From CAWEHT01 sp963808455 (GTDB lineage Bacteria; Chloroflexota; Anaerolineae; CG2-30-64-16): DNA of 15,292 nt. Positions 6,324 through 14,491 of the stretch are shown one piece after another; the first letter of the stretch is position 1, and each line of letters starts with the position of its first letter. The notes beneath the pieces are model-generated. The model worked only from the letters and a program-made list of their open reading frames with translations, had not been told where the DNA came from and made no database searches. A program made the translations under genes and the position numbers. Where the stretch lies: positions 1 through 15,292 of the forward strand of contig CAWEHT010000257.1 in NCBI GenBank assembly GCA_963808455.1, read 5' to 3'.

Positions 6324-6962
6324 TTACACCCCCGGCAGGATCTCACCTTTGTGGATCCACACTTTGATACCGATGCGGCCAAAGGTGGTGAGCGCCTCAC
6401 CGCGAGCATAGTCGATCTCAGCCCGCAGCGTATGGCGAGGGACCCGCCCCTCCCGCACCGTCTCCACACGGGCCATTTCAGCACCCGAGAGGCGCCCGCC
6501 ACAACGGATCATGCATCCCTTGGCTCCGCCCTTCATGGCGCGCAACATGGCCTGCTTCATGGCCCGCTTGTGCGAGATCCGGCGCTGCATCTGTTCGGCG
6601 ATGCTTTGCGCGACGAGGTAGGCATCGAGTTCCGGATGCTCGATCTCGGCGATGTCCAGCTTGACGCGCTTACCGGTCAATTGCTGCAGATCGTTGCGCA
6701 GATTATTGACGGTGACCCCTTTGCGCCCGATGATGATGCCAGGCTTGGCGGAGTGGATGGTCACCCGCACCTGATTGGGTGGGAACCGCTCGATCTCCAC
6801 CTTGGAGATCGAGGCGTCCGGCAAGCTGTTGCTGATCTTAGAACGCATCCGGCGATCTTCTTCCAACAGCTTGGTATATTCCTCGCCCTCAGCAAACCAT
6901 CGCGAGCGATGGGGTTCAATCATGCCCAACCGGAATCCTATCGGATGAACTTTTCGGCCCAA
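6324..6962 (-). CDS. rpsC: 30S ribosomal protein S3 (TTG start)
   Basis: S3 forms part of the mRNA entry tunnel and has helicase-like activity with S4 and S5. The 212-residue product reads LGRKVHPIGFRLGMIEPHRS at the N-terminus, matching the family MG-x-KVHP start. It then shows the KH type 2 domain with the VTIHSAKPGIIIGRKG loop (about residues 65-85) and the C-terminal S3 domain (GAKGCMIRCGGRLSGAEMAR, IDYARGEALTTFGRIGIKVW). There is no ATG or GTG at the conserved N-terminus. A TTG at 6962 lies 4 nt after GAGGAGGG and is the best start. Starts further upstream would add a Gly-rich tail not known in S3. The last residues are IHKGEILPGV. Confidence 0.96.
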   Translation of the reverse strand: MGRKVHPIGFRLGMIEPHRSRWFAEGEEYTKLLEEDRRMRSKISNSLPDASISKVEIERFPPNQVRVTIHSAKPGIIIGRKGVTVNNLRNDLQQLTGKRVKLDIAEIEHPELDAYLVAQSIAEQMQRRISHKRAMKQAMLRAMKGGAKGCMIRCGGRLSGAEMARVETVREGRVPRHTLRAEIDYARGEALTTFGRIGIKVWIHKGEILPGV

Positions 6963-6966
6963 AATA

Positions 6967-6974
6967 CCCTCCTC
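6967..6974 (-). promoter_or_regulatory. Shine-Dalgarno GAGGAGGG that sets the rpsC TTG start
   Basis: This is an extended match to the anti-Shine-Dalgarno, 4 nt upstream of the TTG at 6962. Its strength may compensate for the rare start codon. It decides the S3 start, since the family N-terminus GRKVHPIGFR follows directly. Confidence 0.85.
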
Positions 6975-7048
6975 GTACCAGCAAGCCCCTCTCGAACCCT
7001 CGAGCGCTCCCCCAGAACCGCCCGGCACGCCCCCGGGCCAGCGGTTCC

Positions 7049-7063
7049 GGCCGCGAAGCGGCC
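7049..7063 (-). other. Short perfect hairpin in the rplV-rpsC gap
   Basis: GGCCGC and GCGGCC flank a 3 nt loop (TTC on the minus strand), a compact GC-only stem in the 116 nt gap between rplV and rpsC. No U-run follows, so it is not an intrinsic terminator. The rest of the gap is GC-rich and holds no recognisable promoter. Confidence 0.5.
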
Positions 7064-7078
7064 AGGCTCTCCCCGCCT

Positions 7079-7414
7079 CTACGCGCGTTCTTCCAACACC
7101 ACTGTAACGTGCGACGAGCGCCGGATGATAGGCTTGAATCGTCCTCGGGCGCCAAAGCGTCGCCAGCGCCGCACCGGGGCACCGTCCGCGGTGATGACCG
7201 AAATGTACATATCCTCGCGGGCCAACCCCAGGTTCTCTTCTGCATTGGACAACGCCGACGCCACAGTCTTGTACACCGACTGGGCAGCCGACTGGGTCAT
7301 CAACCTTAGCACAGCCAGGGCCCTGTCGGCCTGCATACCGCGCACCTGGTCGATGACCTGGCGCGTCTTCTGCGGCGACACGCCGGTGTACTTGGTAACA
7401 GCACGCACTTCCAT
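7079..7414 (-). CDS. rplV: 50S ribosomal protein L22
   Basis: L22 spans the large subunit and its long beta-hairpin lines the narrow part of the peptide exit tunnel, a known site of macrolide-resistance changes. The 111-residue product starts MEVRAVTKYTGVSPQKTRQV with the conserved V-x-KY-x-x-S-PxK-x-R pattern, followed by IDQVRGMQADRALAVLRLMT, SALSNAEENLGLAREDMYIS and the hairpin region (ADGAPVRRWRRFGARGRFKP). It ends IIRRSSHVTVVLEERA. The GR-rich hairpin tip is intact. The ATG at 7414 has GAGG upstream and is 20 nt after rpsS. A 116 nt gap follows before rpsC. Confidence 0.98.
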   Translation of the reverse strand: MEVRAVTKYTGVSPQKTRQVIDQVRGMQADRALAVLRLMTQSAAQSVYKTVASALSNAEENLGLAREDMYISVITADGAPVRRWRRFGARGRFKPIIRRSSHVTVVLEERA

Positions 7415-7434
7415 CTCTACCTCAAGATCAGCTT

Positions 7435-7716
7435 CTAGCGCCGTACCGTTTTCTTTTCGCTGCGCACGTGACCGCGGAAAAAGCGCGTGGGAGCGAATTC
7501 ACCCAGCTTGTGGCCAACCATGTTCTCGGCGATATAGATGGGCACATGGCGCCGGCCATCGTGTACGGCTATGGTGTGGCCCACCATCTGTGGAAACACA
7601 GTCGAAGCGCGCGACCACGTCTTGATGACCGCCTTCTTGCCGGACCGGTTCATGGCTTCGACCTTCTTGAGCAGCTTCGGTTGGACAAATGGGCCCTTTT
7701 TCAAAGACCGAGACAT
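7435..7716 (-). CDS. rpsS: 30S ribosomal protein S19
   Basis: S19 is a 30S head protein that pairs with S13 near the A-site finger of the large subunit. The 93-residue product is a textbook match: MSRSLKKGPFVQPKLLKKVE, AVIKTWSRASTVFPQMVGHT, IAVHDGRRHVPIYIAENMVG and HKLGEFAPTRFFRGHVRSEK. The length is exactly that of the family. The ATG at 7716 has AGGAGG about 12 nt upstream, slightly far but usable. It lies 32 nt after rplB and 20 nt before rplV, in the standard S10 order. Confidence 0.98.
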   Translation of the reverse strand: MSRSLKKGPFVQPKLLKKVEAMNRSGKKAVIKTWSRASTVFPQMVGHTIAVHDGRRHVPIYIAENMVGHKLGEFAPTRFFRGHVRSEKKTVRR

Positions 7717-7748
7717 GCTTCTTATGTCCTCCTGACACCCATCCGGGG

Positions 7749-8579
7749 CTAGCGCCCGCCGCGCCGGCGCACGATATACTTATCGGTGGACTTGTTGCGG
7801 CGCGTCTTGTAACCGCGGGCCGGCTTGCCCCATGGCGTTTTCGGACCCGGCATGCCGACAGGGGTACGGCCTTCGCCGCCACCATGCGGATGCGAATTGG
7901 GGTCCATGGCAACACCACGCACGGTGGGCCGGATGCCCATCCAGCGCTTGCGGCCAGCCTTGCCGAGGTTGATATTGGCATGATCCGTATTGCCGACTTG
8001 CCCGATGGTCGCCATGCACTCGAGCTGCACCCGACGCATTCCCCCGCTAGGCAAACGCATGGTCGCGTAGGAGCCCTCCTTGGCCATAACCTGAGCGCCC
8101 GTGCCTGCTGAGCGGACCAGTTGCCCACCTCGCCCAGGATAGAGCTCGACATTATGCACAACCGTGCCGAGGGGTATGTTGCGGATCGGCAGCGCGTTGC
8201 CGACCCGAATTTCAGCTTGCGCCCCGGCCATGATCTGCGCACCGACCTTGAGGTCAAGGGGTGCCAGAATGTAGCGCTTCTCGCCGTCGGCGTAAGCCAC
8301 CAGGGCGATGCGAGACGAGCGATTAGGATCATACTCGATGGACGCCACCCGGCCGGGCACGCCGATCTTGTCGCGCTTGAAATCGATGAGGCGGTACATG
8401 CGCTTGGCTCCGCCGCCGCGATGCCGCACCGATACCCGGCCCTCATTGTTCCGGCCGGCTCGCTTGCGCAACGGGCGAAGCAGCGACCGCTCCGGCGTGC
8501 TCTTGGTGATCTCCTCGAAGGTGGAAACGCTCATGCCGCGCCGCCCGGGTGACGTGGGCTTGTAAATCTTGATCGCCAT
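7749..8579 (-). CDS. rplB: 50S ribosomal protein L2
   Basis: L2 is a primary 23S rRNA-binding protein needed for subunit association and peptidyl-transferase function. The 276-residue product starts MAIKIYKPTSPGRRGMSVST, with the N-terminal OB-type domain (VSVRHRGGGAKRMYRLIDFK; YDPNRSSRIALVAYADGEKR) and the C-terminal SH3-like domain (AGTGAQVMAKEGSYATMRLP; MATIGQVGNTDHANINLGKA). The conserved histidine loop near the peptidyl-transferase centre is present as AMDPNSHPHGGGEGR (His230, His232); most bacteria have MNPVDHPHGGGEGR, so the N-P-V-D part is altered here. The ATG at 8579 follows AAGGGG by 10 nt and the rplW stop by 5 nt; the tail (RRNKSTDKYIVRRRGGR) is usual. Confidence 0.98.
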   Translation of the reverse strand: MAIKIYKPTSPGRRGMSVSTFEEITKSTPERSLLRPLRKRAGRNNEGRVSVRHRGGGAKRMYRLIDFKRDKIGVPGRVASIEYDPNRSSRIALVAYADGEKRYILAPLDLKVGAQIMAGAQAEIRVGNALPIRNIPLGTVVHNVELYPGRGGQLVRSAGTGAQVMAKEGSYATMRLPSGGMRRVQLECMATIGQVGNTDHANINLGKAGRKRWMGIRPTVRGVAMDPNSHPHGGGEGRTPVGMPGPKTPWGKPARGYKTRRNKSTDKYIVRRRGGR

Positions 8580-8584
8580 GTCAA

Positions 8585-8875
8585 TCAAACCCCTTCAAAG
8601 AACTGGATCGTCTGTCCAGGCACCACCGTGACGATCGCCTTCTTCCACGCCGACTTCTTGATGACAGGACGGCCACCATAGTGGCCCATCCGGGCGGGGA
8701 TGTTCACCACCCGGACCGACAGGACCTTGACATTGAAGGCCGTTTCCACGGCATCCTTGATCTGCATCTTGTTGGCCCGGCGATCAACCTGGAAGCTATA
8801 CTGATTGTGGGCGTCACCCTGTGCGTTGGATTTCTCGGTGACGACGGGGCGCCGCAGGATGTCGTAGACATGCAT
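8585..8875 (-). CDS. rplW: 50S ribosomal protein L23
   Basis: L23 sits at the exit of the peptide tunnel and is the main docking site for trigger factor and SRP. The 96-residue product starts MHVYDILRRPVVTEKSNAQG (the conserved I-x-RP-x-x-TEKS pattern), continues YSFQVDRRANKMQIKDAVET, FNVKVLSVRVVNIPARMGHY and ends IVTVVPGQTIQFFEGV. The length is normal. Its ATG overlaps the rplD TGA by one base (TGATG), preceded by GAAGGAGG at good spacing, so L4 and L23 are translationally coupled. rplB begins 5 nt after its stop. Confidence 0.98.
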   Translation of the reverse strand: MHVYDILRRPVVTEKSNAQGDAHNQYSFQVDRRANKMQIKDAVETAFNVKVLSVRVVNIPARMGHYGGRPVIKKSAWKKAIVTVVPGQTIQFFEGV

Positions 8876-9525
8876 CAGGCTGCCTCCTTCTCTTCGGCAG
8901 GCAGATCCCAGAACTGCTCGATGACTGTCAGGGCTGCTTGTGGGATGAGCACATAGTCATAATTGAGCAGGTCACGGACATTCAGATAGTGCGCCTGCAG
9001 CAGCTTGACCGCAGTCAGGTTGCCCGCCGCCCGCTGCACCATGCCATCAGCCTGCGCCATCAGGATCAGGGCACTCCGCCTTTCGGGAGCCAGTGCGGCC
9101 AGCGCCTGTGCCATGGCCCGGGTCTTCGGCGTCTCCATGGCGAGCTGATCCACCACCACGATGCGATCGTCCGCCAGCTTGGCCGACAGGGCCGAGCGCA
9201 GCGCCGCCTGGCGCATCTTGCGCGGCATGCGCTGTGCATACGAACGTGGGCGGGGCCCAAAGACGATAGCCCCATGCCGCCACTGTGGCGCTCGGTTCGA
9301 ACCTTGACGGGCGTGCCCGGTGCCCTTCTGCTTCCAGGGCTTATGCCCGCCACCGGAGACTTCGCTGCGCGTCTTCGTCTTGTGGGTGCCCAGGCGGCTG
9401 TTGGCCAACTGCCGCAATAGGGCCTGGTGCATCAGGGGCTCGTTGATCGCCGCAGCAAAGATCCGGTCGGACAGCTCGACCTGGCCCACAGTTTCGCCTG
9501 CCATGTTTTTGACTGGGACTTGCAT
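8875..9525 (-). CDS. rplD: 50S ribosomal protein L4
   Basis: L4 lines the peptide exit tunnel opposite L22 and, in E. coli, represses its own S10 operon at transcription and translation. The ~216-residue product starts MQVPVKNMAGETVGQVELSD. It has the tunnel loop (THKTKTRSEVSGGGHKPWKQ then KGTGHARQGSNRAPQWRHGA, about residues 50-90) and the globular domain (RKMRQAALRSALSAKLADDR, LNVRDLLNYDYVLIPQAALT). The start is uncertain within 9 nt: GTG 9534, ATG 9531 (overlapping the rplC TGA) or ATG 9525. I prefer 9525 because AGGGG is then at normal spacing and the protein starts like other L4s. The C-terminal tail LPAEEKEAA is acidic. Confidence 0.96.
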   Translation of the reverse strand: MQVPVKNMAGETVGQVELSDRIFAAAINEPLMHQALLRQLANSRLGTHKTKTRSEVSGGGHKPWKQKGTGHARQGSNRAPQWRHGAIVFGPRPRSYAQRMPRKMRQAALRSALSAKLADDRIVVVDQLAMETPKTRAMAQALAALAPERRSALILMAQADGMVQRAAGNLTAVKLLQAHYLNVRDLLNYDYVLIPQAALTVIEQFWDLPAEEKEAA

Positions 9526-9530
9526 CGCCA

Positions 9531-10163
9531 TCACCCCTGCTTGCGTGCTTCTGCCACGAGCACCAGGCCACCCTTGGCACCCGGCACCGCGCCACGCACT
9601 GCCAATAGGTTGCGCTCCGCATCGACCAGCACCACCGTCAGGTTCGATACCGTCACGCGCCGATTGCCCATGTGCCCGGCCATGCGGGAGCCCTTGTAGA
9701 CACGCCCTGGCGTGGTTCCAGAGCCAATGGCGCCCGGCGCACGCGTGCGGTCTGACTGGCCGTGCGTCTTGGGGCCACCGTGAAAACCATGCCGCCTGAC
9801 GCCCCCCTGAAAGCCGCGCCCTTTGCTCGTGCCGATCACGTCGACGTGATCGCCCGCGCTGAAGACATCAGCCTGCATCTTCTGTCCTACGGTGTATTCG
9901 CTGACATCCTTGACGCGAAACTCGCGAAGCACGCGCAGCGTGGGCAGGCCATGGCGCTTCAAATGCCCCTGGATGCCCTTGGTGAGGCGCTTGAGCCGCG
10001 TCTCACCGAAGCCCAACTGAATGGCGCCGTAGCCATCGGTTGCAGGGCTCTTGATCTGAGTCACGTAACAGGGCCCGGCTTCGATCACGGTGACCGGCAC
10101 CACCTCGCCGCTGCCAGTGAGCAGTTGCGTCATGCCCGCCTTGCGGCCTACGATTCCCTTCAT
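9531..10163 (-). CDS. rplC: 50S ribosomal protein L3
   Basis: L3 is one of the two proteins that initiate 50S assembly and it reaches into the peptidyl-transferase centre. The 210-residue product starts MKGIVGRKAGMTQLLTGSGE and has the family blocks PVTVIEAGPCYVTQIKSPAT, YGAIQLGFGETRLKRLTKGI, VDVIGTSKGRGFQGGVRRHG, RAPGAIGSGTTPGRVYKGSR and MAGHMGNRRVTVSNL. At the position of the E. coli glutamine methylated by PrmB (in GQNQTPG) this protein has Thr (GSGTTPG), so that modification is not expected. The ATG at 10163 has GGGAGG upstream. A 123 nt gap with hairpins separates it from rpsJ. Confidence 0.98.
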   Translation of the reverse strand: MKGIVGRKAGMTQLLTGSGEVVPVTVIEAGPCYVTQIKSPATDGYGAIQLGFGETRLKRLTKGIQGHLKRHGLPTLRVLREFRVKDVSEYTVGQKMQADVFSAGDHVDVIGTSKGRGFQGGVRRHGFHGGPKTHGQSDRTRAPGAIGSGTTPGRVYKGSRMAGHMGNRRVTVSNLTVVLVDAERNLLAVRGAVPGAKGGLVLVAEARKQG

Positions 10164-10185
10164 TATGCCTCCCGGGACTGTCGTT

Positions 10186-10207
10186 GCCGGATCACTTGCA
10201 ATCCGGC
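10186..10207 (-). other. Hairpin in the rpsJ-rplC gap, upstream of rplC
   Basis: GCCGGAT and ATCCGGC form a perfect 7 bp stem with an 8 nt loop, ending 22 nt before the rplC ATG and leaving the GGGAGG site exposed. A second, weaker stem (CCCGA/TCGGG with a 7 nt loop, 10247-10263) lies earlier in the same 123 nt gap. Neither is followed by a U-run. They could be ribosomal-protein or stability elements; the role is unknown. Confidence 0.5.
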
Positions 10208-10286
10208 CGCATCATCCCAATGCGCTCCCCTGACCAAGCAGGCCGCCCCGATACAAACTCGGGACCTGCAATCAGGCTCCAAGGGA

Positions 10287-10595
10287 TCAGAGCTTGATTT
10301 CAATATCCACACCGGCCGGAAGATCGAGTTTTGTCAAGTTCTCGATCGTCTTGGCACCGGGCTCCAGCACGTCGATCAAGCGTTTGTGCGTGCGCACCTC
10401 GAACTGTTCTCGGCTGTCCTTATCGATAAAGGTCGCGCGCATGACCGTGAACTTCTCGATGTGAGTCGGCAGCGGAACCGGCCCCACCACGGCGGCACCG
10501 GTGCGTTCGGCTGCGTCTACGATCTTGCGGACCGAGTCATCCAGGACACGATGATCGTAAGCCTTGAGGCGGATGCGAATCCTGTTCTTAGGCAT
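10287..10595 (-). CDS. rpsJ: 30S ribosomal protein S10
   Basis: S10 is a 30S head protein that also acts in transcription-translation coupling, bridging to NusG and forming a NusB-S10 complex in antitermination. The 102-residue product is a clean family match: MPKNRIRIRLKAYDHRVLDD, SVRKIVDAAERTGAAVVGPV, PLPTHIEKFTVMRATFIDKD and SREQFEVRTHKRLIDVLEPG, ending LPAGVDIEIKL. The length is standard. The ATG at 10595 is only 5 nt after the tuf TAA; a GGAG across the tuf stop is the likely ribosome-binding site. No separate promoter is visible upstream, so S10 is probably transcribed with tuf. Confidence 0.98.
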   Translation of the reverse strand: MPKNRIRIRLKAYDHRVLDDSVRKIVDAAERTGAAVVGPVPLPTHIEKFTVMRATFIDKDSREQFEVRTHKRLIDVLEPGAKTIENLTKLDLPAGVDIEIKL

Positions 10596-10600
10596 ATCTC

Positions 10601-11800
<1,200 letters not shown>

Positions 11801-11855
11801 GATAACCTCTCACTTGCTTACAAGGTACACAGTGGCTTGCCGTGGCACAGTTCGA

Positions 11856-11870
11856 CGGAGCAACGCTCCG
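11856..11870 (-). other. Leader hairpin, tuf-proximal
   Basis: CGGAGC and GCTCCG form a perfect 6 bp stem closed by a 3 nt loop. It abuts the next inverted repeat at 11871, so the two would form side by side in RNA, about 55 nt upstream of the tuf ATG. Confidence 0.5.
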
Positions 11871-11894
11871 GGCCGAGAGGAGCCGGCCTCGGCC
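11871..11894 (-). other. Leader hairpin adjacent to the tuf-proximal stem
   Basis: GGCCGAG and CTCGGCC form a perfect 7 bp stem with a 10 nt loop, directly upstream (in transcription) of the 11856-11870 stem. No U-run follows, so the pair is not a standard terminator. Confidence 0.5.
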
Positions 11895-12020
11895 TTGCGA
11901 CATGCCCCAAACCAAGCCGCGTCCACTGCCCTGGTGCAGAGATGCCAAGCAAACCACTGCCCCGGAGCTATCCATCGGGCTTTGGCCCTAAGCAGACAGA
12001 CGGGGCAGTAGGAACAAGCT

Positions 12021-12050
12021 GGGCCATAGTCAGAAAAAATCACATGGCCC
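12021..12050 (-). repeat. Inverted repeat GGGCCAT/ATGGCCC around a T6 run
   Basis: A perfect 7 bp inverted repeat is separated by 16 nt that contain TTTTTT on the transcribed strand. The T-run is in the loop, not after the stem, so it is not a terminator in this direction. It lies about 130 nt downstream of the predicted tuf transcription start. Confidence 0.55.
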
Positions 12051-12182
12051 TGGCGTTGCTGCTCTACGCCGGCACCTCATTCCTGCTCGAGCGCCTGCGG
12101 CAGACAGAGGCACCTGATGCCAATCCGAGTCCCGGCGCCCGACGAACAGCGGACGCTCCCTGCAATCGGCGGCAACTCACAA

Positions 12183-12211
12183 ATTATATGAGGGATTGGG
12201 ACATTTGGCAA
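12183..12211 (-). promoter_or_regulatory. Predicted sigma-70-type promoter for tuf and the S10-spc genes
   Basis: On the minus strand a TTGCCA (-35, 12211-12206) and a perfect TATAAT (-10, 12188-12183) are separated by exactly 17 nt. The predicted start is near 12176, giving a leader of about 376 nt before the tuf ATG. Both boxes are AT-rich islands in an otherwise GC-rich region. A 6 bp inverted repeat (TTGGGA/TCCCAA, 12196-12201 and 12213-12218) brackets the -35 box and could be an operator. The promoter is inferred from sequence only. Confidence 0.75.
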
Positions 12212-12277
12212 ATCCCAACCCCTATCATCGCGGCCCCGTGCTGGCTGCGCGTGCGGGCGCCGCATCCGGCGGACGGC

Positions 12278-14345
12278 TCAGCCGCCAAGGATCTGGCGCG
12301 CCCGGTCCTGAGGCACGGGCTCGTAGTGGTCGAATTCCATTGTGAAAGTGCCGCGCCCCTGGGTCATGGATCGCAGATTGGTGGCATAGCCGAACATCTC
12401 GGCCAAAGGCACGGAGCCCTTCACGGCTTGGAGGCCTACAGAATGCATCTCGAGGCCATTGATCTGGCCACGGCGAGCAACGAGGTCTCCAATAACATCG
12501 CCTGTCGCGCCTTCCGGCGCCACCACTTCCACGCGCATCATGGGTTCGAGGAGAATAGGGCCGGCCCTCTCGACCCCCTCGCGCAGCGCCATCGACCCCG
12601 CCACCTTGAAAGCCAGATCGGAGCTATCCACTTCGTGATAGGAGCCACCCACCAAGGTAGCCCGGATGTTGACCAGCGGGTAGCCGCCGAGAACCCCGTT
12701 GTCCAAAGACTCGCGCATGCCCTGGGCCACCGCCGGGATGAATTCCTTCGGGATGTCGCCGCTGCGCACGTGGTCGACAAACTCGAAACCCAGGCCCTTG
12801 CCCAACGGCTCCAGCTCGACAATGACGTGGCCATACTGGCCGTGCCCTCCGGTCTGACGTACGAACCGCGTTTCCTGTTGCACCTTGCGTGTGATCGTTT
12901 CTCGGTAGGCAACCTGCATGCGCCCAACGTGGGCCTGCACGCCGAACTCGCGCATCATGCGATCGACCAGGACATCCAGGTGTAACTCGCCCATGCCGCT
13001 GATCAGCGTCTGCCCGGTCTGCTCATCGGTCCGCACGCGGAATGTCGGATCTTCATCGGCCAGGCGCTGCAAGGCGTTGCTGAGCTTGTCCTGATCGGCC
13101 TTCGTCTTCGGCTCAATGGCCAGCGAGATGACGGGCTCCGGGAACTCGATGGTCTCGAGCACCACGGGCGCGCCCTGATCGCACAGCGTCTCCCCGGTGA
13201 AGGTCTGCTTCAGGCCAACCACGGCCCCAATGTCGCCTGCCCGCAGTTCGTTGGTCTCCTGGCGCTTTTCGGCGTACACCTGCACCAGCCGGCCGATGCG
13301 CTCTTTACGCCCTCGGTTGCTGTTCAAAAGCATCTGGCCAGTCTGCAAGACCCCCGAGTAGACCCGCACGTACGATAGACGGCCGATATAAGGGTCAGCC
13401 TGGATCTTGAAGACCATGGCTGCCACTGGGAAATCAGGGTCGGGCGGGCGCTCAATTTCCGCCCCGGTGGTCGGGTCGTTTCCCCTGACCGGAGGGATGT
13501 CCAGCGGCGAAGGCAAAAAGTTGACGACGGCATCGAGCAGCAGCTGCACGCCCTTGTTGCGCAAGGCCGAACCGCAAAGGACCGGGACCAACTGCCCGCT
13601 GATCGTCGCCGCCCGCAAGGCTGCCCGGAGCTCATCTTCGCTGATCGGCTCGCCTTCCAGGAACTTCGACGTCAGGTCTTCGTCGGTCTCGGCAATGCGT
13701 TCGATCATGGTTTCGCGGACCTCGTTAACCTGCGCTTGCAGCTCGTCGGGCACGGCGATCGCCTCGGGATTGGTGCCCAAGGCGTCGCCGAAGGTCCACG
13801 CCTTCTGCGTCAGCAAGTTGACCATGCCATGGAACAAGTCCTCGGACCCGATCGGGAGCTGCACGGCCACGGGCATGGCCCCCAGGCGATCACGGATCAT
13901 CTTGATCGTGCGCCAGAAGTCGGCGCCCGTGCGATCCATCTTGTTGACGAAACAGATCCGGGGCACGTGGTAGCGGTTGGCCTGCCGCCAGACCGTTTCG
14001 GATTGCGGTTCGACGCCGGCCACGGCGTCGAACACGACCACGCCCCCGTCAAGCACGCGCAAGCTGCGCTGCACCTCGGCGGTGAAGTCGATGTGGCCCG
14101 GGGTGTCGATAATGTTGATCTGATAGTCGCGCCACTGGCTGGTAATGGCGGCCGACGTGATCGTGATGCCGCTCACGCTCTTGCACCATCCAATCGGTGA
14201 CGGTGGTGCCTTCATCAACATTACCCATGCGATAGGTCTTGCCGGTGTAATACAGCACGCGCTCAGTCGTGGTCGTCTTGCCCGCATCGATGTGGGCAAT
14301 GATCCCGATGTTGCGCAGCCGGCGCAGGCGAGCTTCATCTGGCAT
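12278..14345 (-). CDS. fusA: Translation elongation factor EF-G (one frameshift in switch I)
   Basis: EF-G is the GTPase that drives tRNA-mRNA translocation and, with RRF, ribosome recycling. The product starts MPDEARLRRLRNIGIIAHID with G1 AHIDAGKT (residues 17-24), then DTPGHIDFTAEVQRSLRVLD (G3) and VNKMDRTGADFW (G4). Domains II-V follow through to YEPVPQDRARQILGG. The frame breaks at about 14171-14174: the N-terminal frame reads DWMVQERER and the next frame resumes GITITSAAITSQW, which together make the normal switch I. Two bases are missing (or one extra). Corrected length is about 689 residues, normal for EF-G. The ATG at 14345 has no good Shine-Dalgarno site. The ~180 nt gap to rpsG carries two hairpins; downstream lies the 477 nt tuf leader. 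Confidence 0.96.
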
Positions 14346-14431
14346 AGTTCTACATTGACCCGCAAACAAATTGCATCGAGCCGATGCTCTCGTCAGCGGG
14401 AGCATGACCCAGACCGGTGGACTGGTAATGA

Positions 14432-14465
14432 AACCCGGCATCTCCAATGCGGCAGATGCCGGGTT
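14432..14465 (-). other. 12 bp perfect hairpin in the rpsG-fusA gap
   Basis: AACCCGGCATCT and AGATGCCGGGTT are perfect complements of 12 bp with a 10 nt loop. On the transcribed strand the stem is followed by TTTCATT, a poor U-run, so it might be a weak terminator or attenuator reducing fusA/tuf read-through, or a stability/protein-binding element. It ends about 86 nt before the fusA ATG. Confidence 0.6.
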
Positions 14466-14491
14466 CGAGGATTCGAGCAAGGTTGCTACGA

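Larger units (their letters stand above)
11801..12277 (-). other. Non-coding fusA-tuf region: predicted long tuf leader
   Basis: This 477 nt stretch is the longest without a convincing gene. After the fusA stop there is a small GC hairpin (12258-12271) but no U-run, so I see no proper terminator. A promoter lies at 12183-12211, giving a predicted leader of roughly 376 nt before tuf. The leader contains an inverted repeat around a T6 run (12021-12050) and two adjacent GC-rich hairpins (11856-11894). Short open frames here (for example 11810-12043) have no Shine-Dalgarno site and no recognisable protein pattern. No tRNA is seen. Confidence 0.75.

Noticed and set aside
6351..7625. Plus-strand open frame of ~424 codons opposite rpsC, rplV and rpsS
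   Set aside because: It is antisense to three intact ribosomal genes, low-complexity, and without a family pattern.
11821..11900. tRNA gene in the fusA-tuf gap (GTTCGA-like string and stems)
   Set aside because: The stems do not form a cloverleaf and there is no T-loop with matching acceptor stem.
11810..12043. Possible 77-codon leader peptide gene upstream of tuf (GTG start, several Cys)
   Set aside because: No Shine-Dalgarno site, no repeat of regulatory codons and no known leader-peptide pattern; it ends just before the tuf ATG by chance.
12255..12275. Intrinsic terminator after fusA
   Set aside because: Only a 5 bp GC stem (12258-12271) and no U-run; read-through into tuf cannot be excluded.
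14165..14180. Programmed ribosomal frameshift in fusA
   Set aside because: No slippery heptamer or downstream pseudoknot stands out, and similar breaks occur in adjacent genes, pointing to sequence error.
14346..14431. Promoter for fusA
   Set aside because: No -10/-35 pair with acceptable spacing; the nearest strings are too far from consensus.
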